Positions 46,671 to 57,263 of a DNA stretch of 64,000 nt are shown here, in pieces (within the stretch, counting starts at the first letter, position 1; every line of letters begins with the position of its first letter). A program made the position numbers and the translations under genes. Below the pieces are notes generated by a model, which ran no database searches, was not told the origin of the DNA, and saw nothing but the letters and a program-made list of their open reading frames with translations. Origin of the DNA: Sulfitobacter sp. S223 (GTDB taxonomy: Bacteria; Pseudomonadota; Alphaproteobacteria; Rhodobacterales; Rhodobacteraceae); the NCBI RefSeq assembly GCF_025143825.1, contig NZ_CP083560.1:1922001-1986000 (forward strand), written 5' to 3'.

Positions 46671-48200
46671 TCAGCTACGCCACAGATCAGGGGTAAGCAA
46701 AGCGATAATTGCCAATGTTTCAAGCCGTCCCAAAACCATCGCGCCGGCCAGTATCGCTTTTGCTGAATCACTCAGAGAAAGCAGCGCAATGGGCGCTTCT
46801 CCCCCTACTTCGGTCAGCGGACCGGTCGTTGACAACATCGCAATGGACAGCACCAGAGCATCATCAAACGACACTCCCTCAAGGGTCAGCGCCATGGTGA
46901 CGCCTGCAAATGAAAGGGCGAAAAGCATGAAGAATATCCATGCAATAAAGGCCCCTCCGGACTGCAAACGCCGCCCCGCCACGCCAGCCCCCGAAACGGA
47001 ATGCGGATGCACCAGGCGCTCCATCTCCCGCAGGGCGTTGCGATAAAGCGCATAAACGCGCAAAAGCTTCACGCCACCAGCGGTTGTGGCAACCCCGCCC
47101 CCGACCAAGGCCAGCCCCATCAATATCAGTCCCGGAGTCCCGAGCCCCGACCAGCTTTGCGTCTCGCTCCAGTAAGCCGAAACAAAGCCCGTTGTGGAAA
47201 GGAAAGAAACCACCGTAAACAGCGAACCCCAAAGCGCGCTAAATGCCGATCCAAATGTATTGGCACTGTCGAGATCAAAGGCGCCAACAAAATGACGCGC
47301 GAACAAGACCAACGGTACCAAAATTACAATGCCAAGGCCAATGCGGAATTCCGGATCGGTGCGCAGCCCGCCCTGAGTCGCCGTCATCGTGTCCGAAGTG
47401 AATGTCAGGCGCGACAGCGCAAAAAGCATGAACATTGACATGATGATCTCTGCTACCAGCCCGCCCGCAGGCGCGGAACCGGTGGCGGAGATGCCGGATG
47501 TTGCCATCACAGACATCGCATAGCAAAGTGCATTCAATCCACTTTGACCGGTGATTGCCAGCAACACCCAAAGGACCACCGTCAATCCGACATAAAGCGG
47601 TCCGAGCGTCTGTACAGCGCGACCGATCTTGGCGCGCGCACTGATCGGCGTGGTGTTATGCAAGCCGGTCTCACGGCGGCCTGGTTCAGCTTGCGCAGTC
47701 ACTTCAAAACCGCCCAGATTACGCGGTGCAAGAATGGCCACTGCCGCAACCCACATCAACAGCCCGCCCATCCAGGCGACCTGCGCACGCCACAGATGCA
47801 AAGCGGGCCCAAGCCGTGTCGGATCGTCAAACAGCGTGGCCCCTGTCGTGGTAAAAGCGCTGAGCATCTCGAAGTAGGCATTATAGAAACGCGTGGTCGG
47901 CAATGCCTCCACAAAAGGAATGGCGAAAATGACAGGCAAAAATACAAAGGCCGAGAACAGTGAAAGCAGCGGCCCCAGCGCGCCGTGACGCGGTGCGCGG
48001 CCCGCATGGGCCACCCCGATGAGCAGGAATGTGGCCGTGCCAAGCAGAGCGGCATAAAAAAACGCCTGACTGGTTTCATGCCGATCCGCAACAAGCGCAT
48101 AGGCCGCTGGCAAAAACATGGAAAAAACGCCGGCCCCGAACATCAGCAAAAACAGCGGTAGCTGTCTCAGATCCTTGCGTATGCTGCTTTTGCGTTTCAC
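46671..48200 (-). CDS. trkH: Potassium uptake protein TrkH
   Basis: The membrane channel-like subunit of the Trk potassium uptake system, 509 residues with about 10-12 membrane helices. Four selectivity-filter-like segments are visible: [29 protein letters not shown] and LSTTGPLTE. It lies 9 bases after trkA, so the two are in one operon. The gate partner is TrkA. Confidence 0.95.
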
Positions 48201-48209
48201 GCGATCTGC

Positions 48210-49586
48210 CTAGAAAAAGTCGATAGAGACCTGCATCAGCTGTTCGAGCTGTGCAACGTCCTTCGCCAAAACGAAAACAGCGATCACATCGCCCTCTTCA
48301 ATGCGGGTATCGCCCATTGGACGGATGATTTTATCACCCTTACGGACGGCCCCCAAAAGCGCTCCTTCCGGGAAATCGATTTCGTGAATTTTCTTGCCAG
48401 CGATCGGAGAGGTCGAAAGCACTTCGGCTTCGATCACTTCGGCCTCTGCATCGCCAATGGAATAGACCGATCGCACACGGCCGTGGCGAATGTGGCGCAG
48501 GATGGAACTGACCGTCGTTGCGCGCGGGTTGATATAGGCGTCAATGCCGAGTGGCTGCATCAGTGGTACAAGCGTCGGATCGTTGATAAGGGCAATGACA
48601 TAGGGGCATCCCTCGGCCTTGGCGCGCACACAGGCAAGCATATTCGTTTTGTCATCATCCGTGACGGCAAGCATCGCATCGGCGCGGTCTATGCCCGCTT
48701 CTGCCAGCAAGGCGGCGTCCAATCCGTCGCCGTTCAAGACAATCGTGCGCTCCAGCGCCTCAGCGGCGCGTTCGGCGCAACTCCGGTTTTTTTCGATCAC
48801 TTTTGCGCGCACACGTTTTGCACGCCGTTCAAGTGTCAGGGCAACGGAGAGCCCCACGTTCCCCCCGCCGACAAGCACCACCCGTTCTTGCGAGGTGGAT
48901 TTCTTGCCAAAAATTTCCATCGCACGGGAAATATCATCGCGATGCACAAACAAATAGGCATCGTCACCGGCAAAAAGCTGGTCTTTGGGTTCTGGTGCGA
49001 AAAGCGTCCCCTCGCGCCGGATACCGACCACTACAGCACGCAGAGTCGAAAAAAGATCAGTCAACTGGCGCAACGGCGTGTTAAGAACCGGACAGTCTTC
49101 GTCCAGGGTGATCCCCAAAAGTTGGGCTTCTCCGTCCATGAAAACTTCGGTGTCAAACGCCGCAGGTGCGGCAAGTCGCTGGAGGGCAGCAGCCGCTACT
49201 TCGCGTTCAGGGCTGATGACCACATCAATCGGCAGGTGGTCGCGGCGATACAGATCAGAGTAGATCGCATCAAGATATGACTGTGATCGCAGGCGTGCGA
49301 TCTTGCGGTTGATGCCAAAAACCGAATGGGCGACCTGACAGGTCACCATATTGACCTCATCAGAATGGGTCGCAGCAATGATCATATCCGCATCACGTGC
49401 GCCCGCACGATCAAGCACATCCGGATAGCTTGCAAAGCCAGCAACGCCTTGTACGTCAAGTGTATCAGTTGCCCGACGAACCAGATCGGCGTTGCTGTCC
49501 ACCACAGTGACATCGTTCCGCTCACCTGACAAATGACGGGCAATCTGCCAGCCGACCTGGCCTGCGCCGCAAATGATGACTTTCAT
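48210..49586 (-). CDS. trkA: Trk system NAD-binding regulator TrkA
   Basis: The peripheral subunit that gates TrkH in response to nucleotides, 458 residues. There are two RCK units: N1 starts KVIICGAGQVGWQIARHLSG, and N2 has VVLVGGGNVGLSVALTLE, each followed by a C-terminal TrkA-C domain (the second ends IEEGDVIAVFVLA). The start MKVIICG at 49586 is chosen; the open frame to 49661 adds 25 residues without domain content. It lies between ntrX and trkH. Confidence 0.95.
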   Translation of the reverse strand: MKVIICGAGQVGWQIARHLSGERNDVTVVDSNADLVRRATDTLDVQGVAGFASYPDVLDRAGARDADMIIAATHSDEVNMVTCQVAHSVFGINRKIARLRSQSYLDAIYSDLYRRDHLPIDVVISPEREVAAAALQRLAAPAAFDTEVFMDGEAQLLGITLDEDCPVLNTPLRQLTDLFSTLRAVVVGIRREGTLFAPEPKDQLFAGDDAYLFVHRDDISRAMEIFGKKSTSQERVVLVGGGNVGLSVALTLERRAKRVRAKVIEKNRSCAERAAEALERTIVLNGDGLDAALLAEAGIDRADAMLAVTDDDKTNMLACVRAKAEGCPYVIALINDPTLVPLMQPLGIDAYINPRATTVSSILRHIRHGRVRSVYSIGDAEAEVIEAEVLSTSPIAGKKIHEIDFPEGALLGAVRKGDKIIRPMGDTRIEEGDVIAVFVLAKDVAQLEQLMQVSIDFF

Positions 49587-49758
49587 GGTTTGGAGATCCC
49601 CTGCTGGGTCAGGCGGCACATAAGACGCCGCCGACACGCCTGTGCCTGAATGCGCCAACAAATGTCAGAACGTGCGCGCGTGGTCAATTCAATTGTCCGG
49701 TCTCAAGAATAAGGGTCTGCGCCCCGTCAATGAGGACGGAGCGTGCCAGGATGGTTGA

Positions 49759-49822
49759 GGGGCTCTGCCCCGTTCATCCCTATCGGGATGAACTCCCCGG
49801 GATATTTTCGGCCAAAAGAAAT
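49759..49822 (+). repeat. Double-hairpin dispersed repeat, copy 2
   Basis: The 64-base element has hairpin 1 (GGGGC 49759-49763 / GCCCC 49767-49771), hairpin 2 (GTTCATCCC 49772-49780 / GGGATGAAC 49785-49793, loop TATC), and the tail CCCCGGGATATTTT (49795-49808) then CCAAAAGAAAT (49812-49822). The tail is identical to copy 1; the hairpin stems differ in sequence but keep the structure. It lies between the 3' end of ntrX and the trkA start. The 255-base gap holds nothing else obvious. Confidence 0.75.
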
Positions 49823-49841
49823 GGGCGACGAAGTGTGGGGA

Positions 49842-51239
49842 TTATTCTTCGTCCACATGAGCCACGCGGGTGCCGGATTTGGCGGATGTGACGACGCCGA
49901 GGCTTTTGAGTTTCCGGTGCAGTGCTGACCGTTCCATGCCAACGAAATTGGCTGTGCGGCTGATGTTACCGCCAAAGCGGTTGATCTGGGTGAGCAGATA
50001 TTCCCGTTCGAATGCTTCACGGGCCTCTCGCAGTGGCAGGGTTGCCATCGCGCCAGAAAGGACAACGCGGCCATCTTCTTCGCTATGGTCTTCTTCGCCC
50101 GGCAGTTCACGGGCATCAATCGGCGCAGTGCCTTCGCCGAGAATGAGAACGCGTTCGACCATATTTTTGAGCTGGCGAACGTTGCCGGGCCACAGCATTG
50201 TCTGCATCAAAGCCTGCGCATCATCGGTTATATCGCGCAGCGGCAGCCCTTGGGAGGCGTTAAATTCCCCGATGAAGTGGGCGGCAAGCAATGGGATATC
50301 CTCGCGCCGTTCAGCAAGTGACGGGACTATGATCGGCACAACATTCAGGCGGTGATAGAGTTCTTCGCGAAACTGACCCGCTTCAATTTCGGCTGACAAG
50401 TCTTTGTTCGTGCTGGAAATTACACGCAAGTCTACACGCACTTTATCGTTGCCACCAACACGGGTAAATTGCTGGTCTACCAGCACGCGCAGGATTTTGG
50501 ATTGGGTCCCAAGGGGCATGTCGGCGACTTCATCAAAGTAGACCACACCGCCATGCGCCTGCTCTAACAGGCCCGGCTCAACACCGCGGTCCGCGGTTTC
50601 GCGGCCGAAAAGGACTTCTTCCATCCGCTCAGGCGCCACGCCGGCGCAGTTGACGGTGATAAACGGCGCAGAGGCACGGTTGGAGTTGGCGTGGATGTAG
50701 CGCGCGGCCACCTCTTTACCCGCGCCCGCAGGCCCTGACAGCATGACACGCCCGTTAGATTTGGTCACCTTATCAAGCTGCCCCACCAACGTGCGGAAAG
50801 AGCCGGAGTTGCCGATCATTTCGGAACCGTTGCTGTCTTTGCGCTTTAGGCTGATGTTTTCGCGGCGCAGGCGAGACGTCTCCATTGCGCGGCGGATCAC
50901 CACCATCAACTGATCAATATTGAAGGGTTTTTCTATGAAATCATAGGCACCCTGTTTGATCGCGGCGACAGCGATTTCGACATTGCCATGGCCCGAGATA
51001 ATTACCACAGGCACATCAGGATTGTCGCGCTTGACGGATTTGAGGATGTCGATCCCGTCCATCTTGCTGTCTTTGAGCCAGATATCGAGGATCATCAACG
51101 CGGGCGGCTCTGTGTTCACGGCTGCCATGGCATCATCGGAATTGCCGGCAAGCCGCGTGGCATAGCCTTCGTCTTCGAGAATATCCGAGATCAGCTCACG
51201 GATATCGCGCTCGTCATCTACAATAAGAATATCGCTCAT
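49842..51239 (-). CDS. ntrX: NtrX response regulator
   Basis: The response regulator partner of NtrY, 465 residues. The receiver has the phospho-accepting Asp52 (MILDIWLKD). The AAA+ domain has Walker A GPAGAGKEVAA and Walker B VVYFDEVADMP. The GAFTGA loop is replaced by FGRETADRGVEPG, as is usual in NtrX, so classic sigma-54 activation is doubtful. The C terminus has a Fis-type helix-turn-helix (GNISRTANFVGMERSALHRKLKSLG). The start overlaps the ntrY stop as ATGA. Confidence 0.95.
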   Translation of the reverse strand: MSDILIVDDERDIRELISDILEDEGYATRLAGNSDDAMAAVNTEPPALMILDIWLKDSKMDGIDILKSVKRDNPDVPVVIISGHGNVEIAVAAIKQGAYDFIEKPFNIDQLMVVIRRAMETSRLRRENISLKRKDSNGSEMIGNSGSFRTLVGQLDKVTKSNGRVMLSGPAGAGKEVAARYIHANSNRASAPFITVNCAGVAPERMEEVLFGRETADRGVEPGLLEQAHGGVVYFDEVADMPLGTQSKILRVLVDQQFTRVGGNDKVRVDLRVISSTNKDLSAEIEAGQFREELYHRLNVVPIIVPSLAERREDIPLLAAHFIGEFNASQGLPLRDITDDAQALMQTMLWPGNVRQLKNMVERVLILGEGTAPIDARELPGEEDHSEEDGRVVLSGAMATLPLREAREAFEREYLLTQINRFGGNISRTANFVGMERSALHRKLKSLGVVTSAKSGTRVAHVDEE

Positions 51240-53521
51240 ATTTTATGCTCCTCAAAGCCGTCATTCAGGTCGAGCCCCAAAGGCAGAGTGATCTCAGCCA
51301 TGGCGCCAAAGTGGTGTTGCCCCTCAAAGACGGGGGCATCCGAAAGGATCAGGCTTCCGCCATGCTCCTCGATAATTTTCTTGACGATCGGCAGGCCAAG
51401 GCCGGTGCCTTCACTGCGCGTTGTCACGTATGGTTCAAACAGGCGTGCGCGGTCTTCAGGTAGGCCAACGCCGTTGTCTGAAATTGTGATATGTGCCGAT
51501 GTGCCATCACTATGCATACGCACGTGAACTTGCGGCTTCAGATCATCGGGCGCGCCTTTTTCCTTAAGCGTATCAATCGCTTCGCCTGCGTTCTTGATCA
51601 GGTTGGTCAAAGCCTGTGTGATCATGGTGCCGTCTATCATGGCAGGTAGCGGCGTCTTGGGGATATCTGAAACCAGCGTTATGTCCGGCCTACCGGTTTT
51701 TTGTAGCAATACGGCATCGCGCACCAGCTGGCTCAGATCCTGTGCCCGCCGCTCGGGCTCAGGCATGCGGGCGAACTTCGAAAATTCATCGACGATGCGC
51801 CGTAGATCGCCGGTCTGACGGATGATGACACCTGTCATCTGGTCCAGACTATCGCTGTCCGCCCCCAATTTCGGACCGAATTTCCGTTTGATCCGCTCAG
51901 CCGAAAGCTGAATCGGGGTCAGCGGGTTTTTGATCTCGTGGGCGATGCGCCGCGCCACGTCGCCCCATGCGGCCATGCGTTGCGCACTGACCAGATCGGT
52001 TACGTCATCGAACGCGACCACATAACCCTCTAGTCGCCCGTCATCTGTTCGCCGCGTTGACATGCGGACCAGCAGGTTCTCCATCCGGCCTTGGCGCGAA
52101 ACCTTTATCTCTTGCTGGGTGGCTTCGGTTTGGGTGGTTGTCAGCGTCTCATAAAGCGGACCGAATTCCGGCACAGCCACGGTAAGCGCCAGGGATTGCT
52201 GGTCTTCTTCCCAATCCAGCAAACGCATGGCAGATCGATTCACAAAGGTCACGCGCCCCTCGGGGTCCAGCCCCACAACGCCAGAGGTGACCGAGCTAAG
52301 GACAGAATCAAACAGGCGGCGGCGGCGTTCAATCTGGCGGGTGTTGTCCAGCAGCGTGTTCCGCTGCCCCTTCAACTGCTTGGTCATCTGGTTGAAGTAA
52401 CGACCCAACATCGCAATTTCATCATCGCCATCGTCTTCGCGCACCTGAACGTCCAGATCCCCTGCCCCGACCTGTTGGGCTGCCCCCGTCAAACGGCCGA
52501 CAGGCCCCGACAAACGTTCGGCAAACCACAGCCCCAGCCATACAGCCGCCAGAATAATGATCACGGCAAAAGCTAGATAAAGCAGCCCGAACTCGAACAG
52601 CATTCGGCCACGTTCGCTTTCAAGTTGCTGATACAGGCGGATCGTCTCTTGCGTCTCGTCCAGCAGGCTCAGGATTTCGCCATCAACTTCACGGCTGACA
52701 TAAAGAAACCTGTCTACAAAGGAATTCAATCGGACCAGCGCGCGGAATTCGTTGTTGGCCCAATCCTCGATCAAATGAACGTCCGAGCGGTCTGCAATGG
52801 CAATCTGCTCGGCTGTGGGGGCCTCGAAGTTGAACAGATATGACCGATCACCACGCGCACGAATTTCGGCTGTGGCATCAATCATATAAGCTTCGCGCAA
52901 CCCGCGCTGGATTTGGCGTTGGCCTTCGCCCAGTAGCTCGCTATCGCTCAGCTCGATCCCCCCACGGCGGGCGCGGTCAATGCTACGCGCAAGGCTAAGG
53001 GCATCATCACGGAGGGCTTCGCGTTCTTCGTTGGCATAGGCTTCGGCTGCCAGCAGCGAATTACCGACCACAACCCGCACCCGTTCAGAGAACCAGCCCT
53101 CGATGCCGACGTTGATCGTCAGCACGGCGAAAACCGCCACGGAAACCGTGGGAATCAGAGCCATCAGGGCGAACACACCTGTCAGGCGTAGATGCAGACG
53201 CGATCCTGCGGACTTTGCCCGCCTGGCTGCAATCAGCCGCGCTACCTGTGACAGCACAAGCGCTGCAACCAGCAGAATATAAATAAGATCCAATAGCAGA
53301 ATCAAACGCAGCACATCCGTGCTGCCCTTATCCAGCGGGCCAAGCGCCAGATACGTGGCCAATGCCAATACCGGCCCCAAGACGACCAATCCAAAGGTCA
53401 TCAGCGTGCGCACACGCTTTAGCCGTCGCAAACGCGACAGCTGAACGAGCCATGAACTACGTGTTCGGGATGCCACGAAGGGATCCTCACCTGATGTGGT
53501 GCAATTGCACCGTACCGCCAT
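51236..53521 (-). CDS. ntrY: NtrY membrane sensor histidine kinase
   Basis: A membrane histidine kinase for nitrogen or redox state, 761 residues. About four N-terminal membrane helices are followed by a large periplasmic domain, a HAMP linker, a PAS domain (LDPEGRVTFVNRSAMRLLDW) and the kinase core. The H-box is RRIAHEIKNPLTPIQLSAE, the N-box is LTNLIKNAGEAID, and the G boxes are SDNGVGLPED and GTGLGLPIV. The start at 53521 has AGGA at a good distance; an upstream Met at 53560 is possible. Confidence 0.95.
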   Translation of the reverse strand: MAVRCNCTTSGEDPFVASRTRSSWLVQLSRLRRLKRVRTLMTFGLVVLGPVLALATYLALGPLDKGSTDVLRLILLLDLIYILLVAALVLSQVARLIAARRAKSAGSRLHLRLTGVFALMALIPTVSVAVFAVLTINVGIEGWFSERVRVVVGNSLLAAEAYANEEREALRDDALSLARSIDRARRGGIELSDSELLGEGQRQIQRGLREAYMIDATAEIRARGDRSYLFNFEAPTAEQIAIADRSDVHLIEDWANNEFRALVRLNSFVDRFLYVSREVDGEILSLLDETQETIRLYQQLESERGRMLFEFGLLYLAFAVIIILAAVWLGLWFAERLSGPVGRLTGAAQQVGAGDLDVQVREDDGDDEIAMLGRYFNQMTKQLKGQRNTLLDNTRQIERRRRLFDSVLSSVTSGVVGLDPEGRVTFVNRSAMRLLDWEEDQQSLALTVAVPEFGPLYETLTTTQTEATQQEIKVSRQGRMENLLVRMSTRRTDDGRLEGYVVAFDDVTDLVSAQRMAAWGDVARRIAHEIKNPLTPIQLSAERIKRKFGPKLGADSDSLDQMTGVIIRQTGDLRRIVDEFSKFARMPEPERRAQDLSQLVRDAVLLQKTGRPDITLVSDIPKTPLPAMIDGTMITQALTNLIKNAGEAIDTLKEKGAPDDLKPQVHVRMHSDGTSAHITISDNGVGLPEDRARLFEPYVTTRSEGTGLGLPIVKKIIEEHGGSLILSDAPVFEGQHHFGAMAEITLPLGLDLNDGFEEHKI

Positions 53522-53575
53522 ATTATGTGGTCCTGACCAAGGATGTCCCTTGATGGCCACGGTTATGTGATACTT

Positions 53576-54943
53576 TTACATCATCTTTCGGCCACGTGTA
53601 ACCTCTATTTCAAGGTCCGTGATTTTCTTTCGCAATGTATTCCGGTTGATACCCAACAATTCGGCGCATTTTGCCTGATTGCCGGATGTCGCTGCAAGCG
53701 CCACCTCAAGCAGTGGTGCCTCAACTTCCCTTAAAATACGCTGATACAGGCCGGGTGGCGGCAACATATTACCGTGCAGCTCGAAATATCGCCGGATGTG
53801 CCTTTCGACGCTCGCGCCGAGTTTTTCCCCGCTGGGCGCGACGTGAGACGGCTCTGGTCCGGGCTCGGCACCGGCGATTTGCTCTGCTTCGGCAGTCGAA
53901 ATCTCTACCGCGCGGCTGGTAAGAGCCAGTTGACGCATCGCGTGCTCCAACTGGCGGACATTGCCGGGCCATGTGTAATTTGCAAATACTTTTGCCGCAC
54001 CTTCGGACAAAGCATGGGGTGCGCCATTCCCTGCATCCGCTTTCTCGAGGAAATGCGCGGCAAGCAATGGGATGTCTTCGACACGATCGCGCAGCGCCGG
54101 AACGTGCAAAGTGGCACCGGACAAACGGTAATATAGATCACGGCGCAACGTGTCCTGCGATGAATCGTTGGACGGATTGTTCTGCATGGTCGCGATAAAG
54201 CGCGGCTGGTTGTCGCTTTCCGCGTCCATCATCCTTGCGATCCGGGCCTGCACTTCTTCCGAGATGTCGCCGATCTCATCAATGAGCAGTGTCCCGCCGC
54301 GGACCCGAGCCAGCACGCGCGCAGGTCCTTCAAGGTCACGCAGGTCGGCTTCTGTCACTGTAACAAATGGCATGGACCGGCGGTCCGAGAGATCGTGGAT
54401 CGCCCGTGCAATCAGCGACTTGCCCGTGCCGCTTTCCCCCCAGATAAGGACAGGCAAATCGGTATTCATGACCCGTGCGATGACACGGTACAGCGATTGC
54501 ATCACGGCGGTTTTACCCACCATAGGCAGATCGTCCTCGTCCTTTTCATGATCGATGACTGGCGCACGGCGCGGGGTCCCAGACCGCTCAAGCGCGCGGG
54601 CGGTCCGCTTCATCAAATCAGGCAGGTCGAATGGCTTCGGCAGGTAGTCATAGGCCTGTGCTTCGGCGGCCTTGATTGCGGTCATGATCGTATTCTGCGC
54701 CGAGATGACGATCACCGGCAGATCAGGGCGATCCTGCGCAATCTTCGGCAGCATCTCAAGCCCGTTGCCATCCGGCATGACCACATCGGAGATCACAACA
54801 TCGCCCTTGCCTTCGGATACCCAACGCATCAGCGTTGTCAGGCTGGACGTTGCGTGAACCTTACAGCCCGCACGGGTCAGCGCCTGTGTCAGCACCGTGC
54901 GAATGGTGCGGTCGTCATCTGCTACCAGAACTGTGCCATCCAT
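53576..54943 (-). CDS. ntrC: NtrC response regulator lacking the GAFTGA loop
   Basis: The nitrogen response regulator, 455 residues. The receiver has Asp53 ([10 protein letters not shown]). Walker A GESGTGKS is at 169-176 and the Walker B region is [11 protein letters not shown]. Between them, where sigma-54 activators have about 45 residues with GAFTGA, only about 22 remain (from [14 protein letters not shown] to VRGG), so the loop that touches sigma-54 is gone. NtrC of Rhodobacter capsulatus has the same loss and works with the housekeeping polymerase. A Fis-type helix-turn-helix ends the protein ([16 protein letters not shown]). Confidence 0.96.
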   Translation of the reverse strand: MDGTVLVADDDRTIRTVLTQALTRAGCKVHATSSLTTLMRWVSEGKGDVVISDVVMPDGNGLEMLPKIAQDRPDLPVIVISAQNTIMTAIKAAEAQAYDYLPKPFDLPDLMKRTARALERSGTPRRAPVIDHEKDEDDLPMVGKTAVMQSLYRVIARVMNTDLPVLIWGESGTGKSLIARAIHDLSDRRSMPFVTVTEADLRDLEGPARVLARVRGGTLLIDEIGDISEEVQARIARMMDAESDNQPRFIATMQNNPSNDSSQDTLRRDLYYRLSGATLHVPALRDRVEDIPLLAAHFLEKADAGNGAPHALSEGAAKVFANYTWPGNVRQLEHAMRQLALTSRAVEISTAEAEQIAGAEPGPEPSHVAPSGEKLGASVERHIRRYFELHGNMLPPPGLYQRILREVEAPLLEVALAATSGNQAKCAELLGINRNTLRKKITDLEIEVTRGRKMM

Positions 54944-54946
54944 CTC

Positions 54947-56083
54947 TTAAGTCTCCTTTTCGGACGCTTTGTCCGCGGCATTCGATTTAGGGTCTTCGTG
55001 GGAGTCTGCCCGCGGCAGGGAAATCCGAAACACGGTTCGTCCGGGTGCAGAGGTCACCGAAATCCACCCGTCATGCTCGGATATGATCTTGCTCACCAAC
55101 GCCAATCCCAGACCCGTGCCGTTTTCACGGCCCGATACAAAGGGATCAAAAATATCGCCTGCAATGTTTTCCGGCAGACCGGGGCCATCATCAATGATTT
55201 CGATCTGCAACGGCAATGCCATCCCACGCCCGTCTGCACGACGCAGCCGGAAAGAGTGTTCATAATAACTGTGCAGACGAATCGTGCCGCCGTCCCTGCC
55301 CGCAGCCTCTGACGCGTTTTTGACCAGATTAAGCACCACTTGCAGCAATTGATCCTTGTCCCCCCACGCCAGTGGCAGAGAAGGGTCATAGTCTTCGACG
55401 ATCTTCATTTGCGCGCCGAAACCCAACAAGGCCGACCGGCGCGCGCGGTCCAGCACGTCATGCAGGTTGACCGGTCCCCGCTCTGGTTGGGTCAGGTTGC
55501 CGAATTGCTCCACCTGTTCGAGCAGCTTCACAATCCGGCGGCTTTCGGCAACGATCAGATCTGTGAGCTCCAGATCATCGCTCGATAAATTCATGCTCAG
55601 CAACTGGGCAGCACCGGTTATCCCCGCCAGCGGATTCTTGATCTCATGCGCCAGCATTTCAGCCATACCAATTGCGGATTTTGCCGAGGACTTTACCGAA
55701 TGGTTTTGCGTCATCCGTCCAGCCAGTTCGCGCGGAGAGATCATCAGAATCATCACGCCATCGGCGCCGGACAACGGCGCGATTTGCAGCTGGGACTGAA
55801 GCGGTGCCCGCTGACCGCTCCCCACATCGACATCATTCACGAACAGCGTCGTTTCCGTATCACGTGCGCGACCGAAGGCTTCTTCCAGCGGCGAATCCAC
55901 CGCAATCATGTCCCAGACCGGCGCCCCGATCACCGCCTTGGCGGAGGCATTGAAAAACCCCTCGGCTGCGGCGTTGATGTCAAGGATCAGATCGTCAGGG
56001 CCAACAAGAACGGCGGGCACAGGAAGAGAAGCCCACAAGGGGCGCTCGTCCGGGGTAATACCTATTTTCACACTGCCGCTCAT
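54947..56083 (-). CDS. ntrB: NtrB nitrogen sensor histidine kinase
   Basis: The soluble kinase that phosphorylates NtrC when nitrogen is short, 378 residues. An N-terminal PAS domain (DDLILDINAAAEGFF) precedes the H-box MLAHEIKNPLAGITGAAQLL. N-box LVKNASEAAG and G boxes IDDGPGLPENI and NGTGLGLALV follow. The start overlaps the dusB stop as ATGA, and ntrC begins 3 bases after its stop, so dusB-ntrB-ntrC form one translationally linked unit. It lacks membrane helices. Confidence 0.96.
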   Translation of the reverse strand: MSGSVKIGITPDERPLWASLPVPAVLVGPDDLILDINAAAEGFFNASAKAVIGAPVWDMIAVDSPLEEAFGRARDTETTLFVNDVDVGSGQRAPLQSQLQIAPLSGADGVMILMISPRELAGRMTQNHSVKSSAKSAIGMAEMLAHEIKNPLAGITGAAQLLSMNLSSDDLELTDLIVAESRRIVKLLEQVEQFGNLTQPERGPVNLHDVLDRARRSALLGFGAQMKIVEDYDPSLPLAWGDKDQLLQVVLNLVKNASEAAGRDGGTIRLHSYYEHSFRLRRADGRGMALPLQIEIIDDGPGLPENIAGDIFDPFVSGRENGTGLGLALVSKIISEHDGWISVTSAPGRTVFRISLPRADSHEDPKSNAADKASEKET

Positions 56084-57057
56084 GCCGCTGCATCCTGTTG
56101 GTCGGGATCAAGTGCATTCGGCAGGAGGATCATTGTTTCTTCAGGAGAGCGCGCAGTCAGCACCGCGCGGCGTGCGGCATCAGTGGCGCCAGCGTGATCC
56201 ATGTACCAGCCTAGATGCTTTCGGGCCACGCGCAGGCCAAGCTTGGTTCCGTAGAACTGCAACATCGCATCATAGTGGCCCAGCGCCATCTCTAAAAAAT
56301 CACGTCCTTGCGGCACAACGGGTGCCGGCGTGCCATAGATATCATGGGCAATCTGGGCCAACAGCCAAGGCCGACCCTGTATACCGCGCCCGATCATCAC
56401 CCCTTGTGCGCCCGATTGCGCCAGCGCCTGACGGGATGTGCTGGTATCTGTGATGTCGCCATTTGCAACAACAGGGATATCAACCGCATCCACCACATCG
56501 CGAATAGCGGCCCAGTCAGCGCAGCCCTTGTAGAACTGGCAACGGGTCCGGCCATGAATGGTAATCATGGTAATGCCCGCCGCCTCTGCGCGGCTGGCGA
56601 TATGCGGCGCATTGCGCATATCATCATCCCAGCCCAGACGGGTCTTGAGCGTGACAGGCACATCAACGGCCTCAACGACAGCCTCGATGAGGCGTAAGGC
56701 GTGGTCCGGTGTCTTCATCAAAGCAGAGCCGGAGGCACCTTGCGTCACCTTTTTGGCCGGACAGCCCATGTTTATATCGATGATCCGCGCACCCTGCCCT
56801 GCAATCATCCGCGCAGCCTCAGCCATCGGGCCTGCTTCGCGGCCGGCAATCTGAACGGAGGTCCCCTCAACGCCAAGTCCCAGCTCTGCCTTTTCGCGCG
56901 TTCCGGGGCGTGAGGTCAGCCATTCGCCCGACGCGATCATTTCCGATACAACCAGACCAGCACCAAACTGCGCCACCAGCGTGCGGGTGGGCAAGTCAGT
57001 TATACCAGCCATAGGGGCCAGAAAAACAGGTGGTGTGATATCCAGAGGGAATGTCAT
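56080..57057 (-). CDS. dusB: tRNA-dihydrouridine synthase (DusB/NifR3 type)
   Basis: A flavoenzyme of 325 residues that reduces uridine in tRNA. The FMN barrel starts PVFLAPMAGITDLPTRTL; the catalytic Cys lies in INMGCPAKKVTQGASGSALM; and GVMIGRGIQGRPWLL closes the phosphate site. It was named nifR3 in Rhodobacter because it precedes ntrB/ntrC, the order seen here. It is divergent from ispDF, with 206 bases between. Confidence 0.95.
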   Translation of the reverse strand: MTFPLDITPPVFLAPMAGITDLPTRTLVAQFGAGLVVSEMIASGEWLTSRPGTREKAELGLGVEGTSVQIAGREAGPMAEAARMIAGQGARIIDINMGCPAKKVTQGASGSALMKTPDHALRLIEAVVEAVDVPVTLKTRLGWDDDMRNAPHIASRAEAAGITMITIHGRTRCQFYKGCADWAAIRDVVDAVDIPVVANGDITDTSTSRQALAQSGAQGVMIGRGIQGRPWLLAQIAHDIYGTPAPVVPQGRDFLEMALGHYDAMLQFYGTKLGLRVARKHLGWYMDHAGATDAARRAVLTARSPEETMILLPNALDPDQQDAAA

Positions 57058-57263
57058 GAAAAGAGTGCTTAATCCTTGGGCGGCTGAACAGGAATTAGCC
57101 TAAAGCAATTGAATAGACAATGAATGGGCACTGAAAATGGGCTATTCTCTGCACCCCAGTGATTAAAAATTAGGCAGCAGTCCTGATGGCGAATGATGCT
57201 GTCGCATTGCGCACGGTCGCCGGATTTCCTAATACCTCTCCATAACTTGAAGAAAGTGATCCT

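Noticed and set aside
49842-51239. Missing GAFTGA in NtrX as a new finding
   Set aside because: Loss of this loop is usual for the NtrX family.
53498-53511. 14-base perfect palindrome GGTGCAATTGCACC near the start of ntrY, resembling NtrC half-sites
   Set aside because: It is inside the coding region, the half-sites are in the reversed order for an NtrC site, and about four such palindromes are expected by chance in 64 kb.
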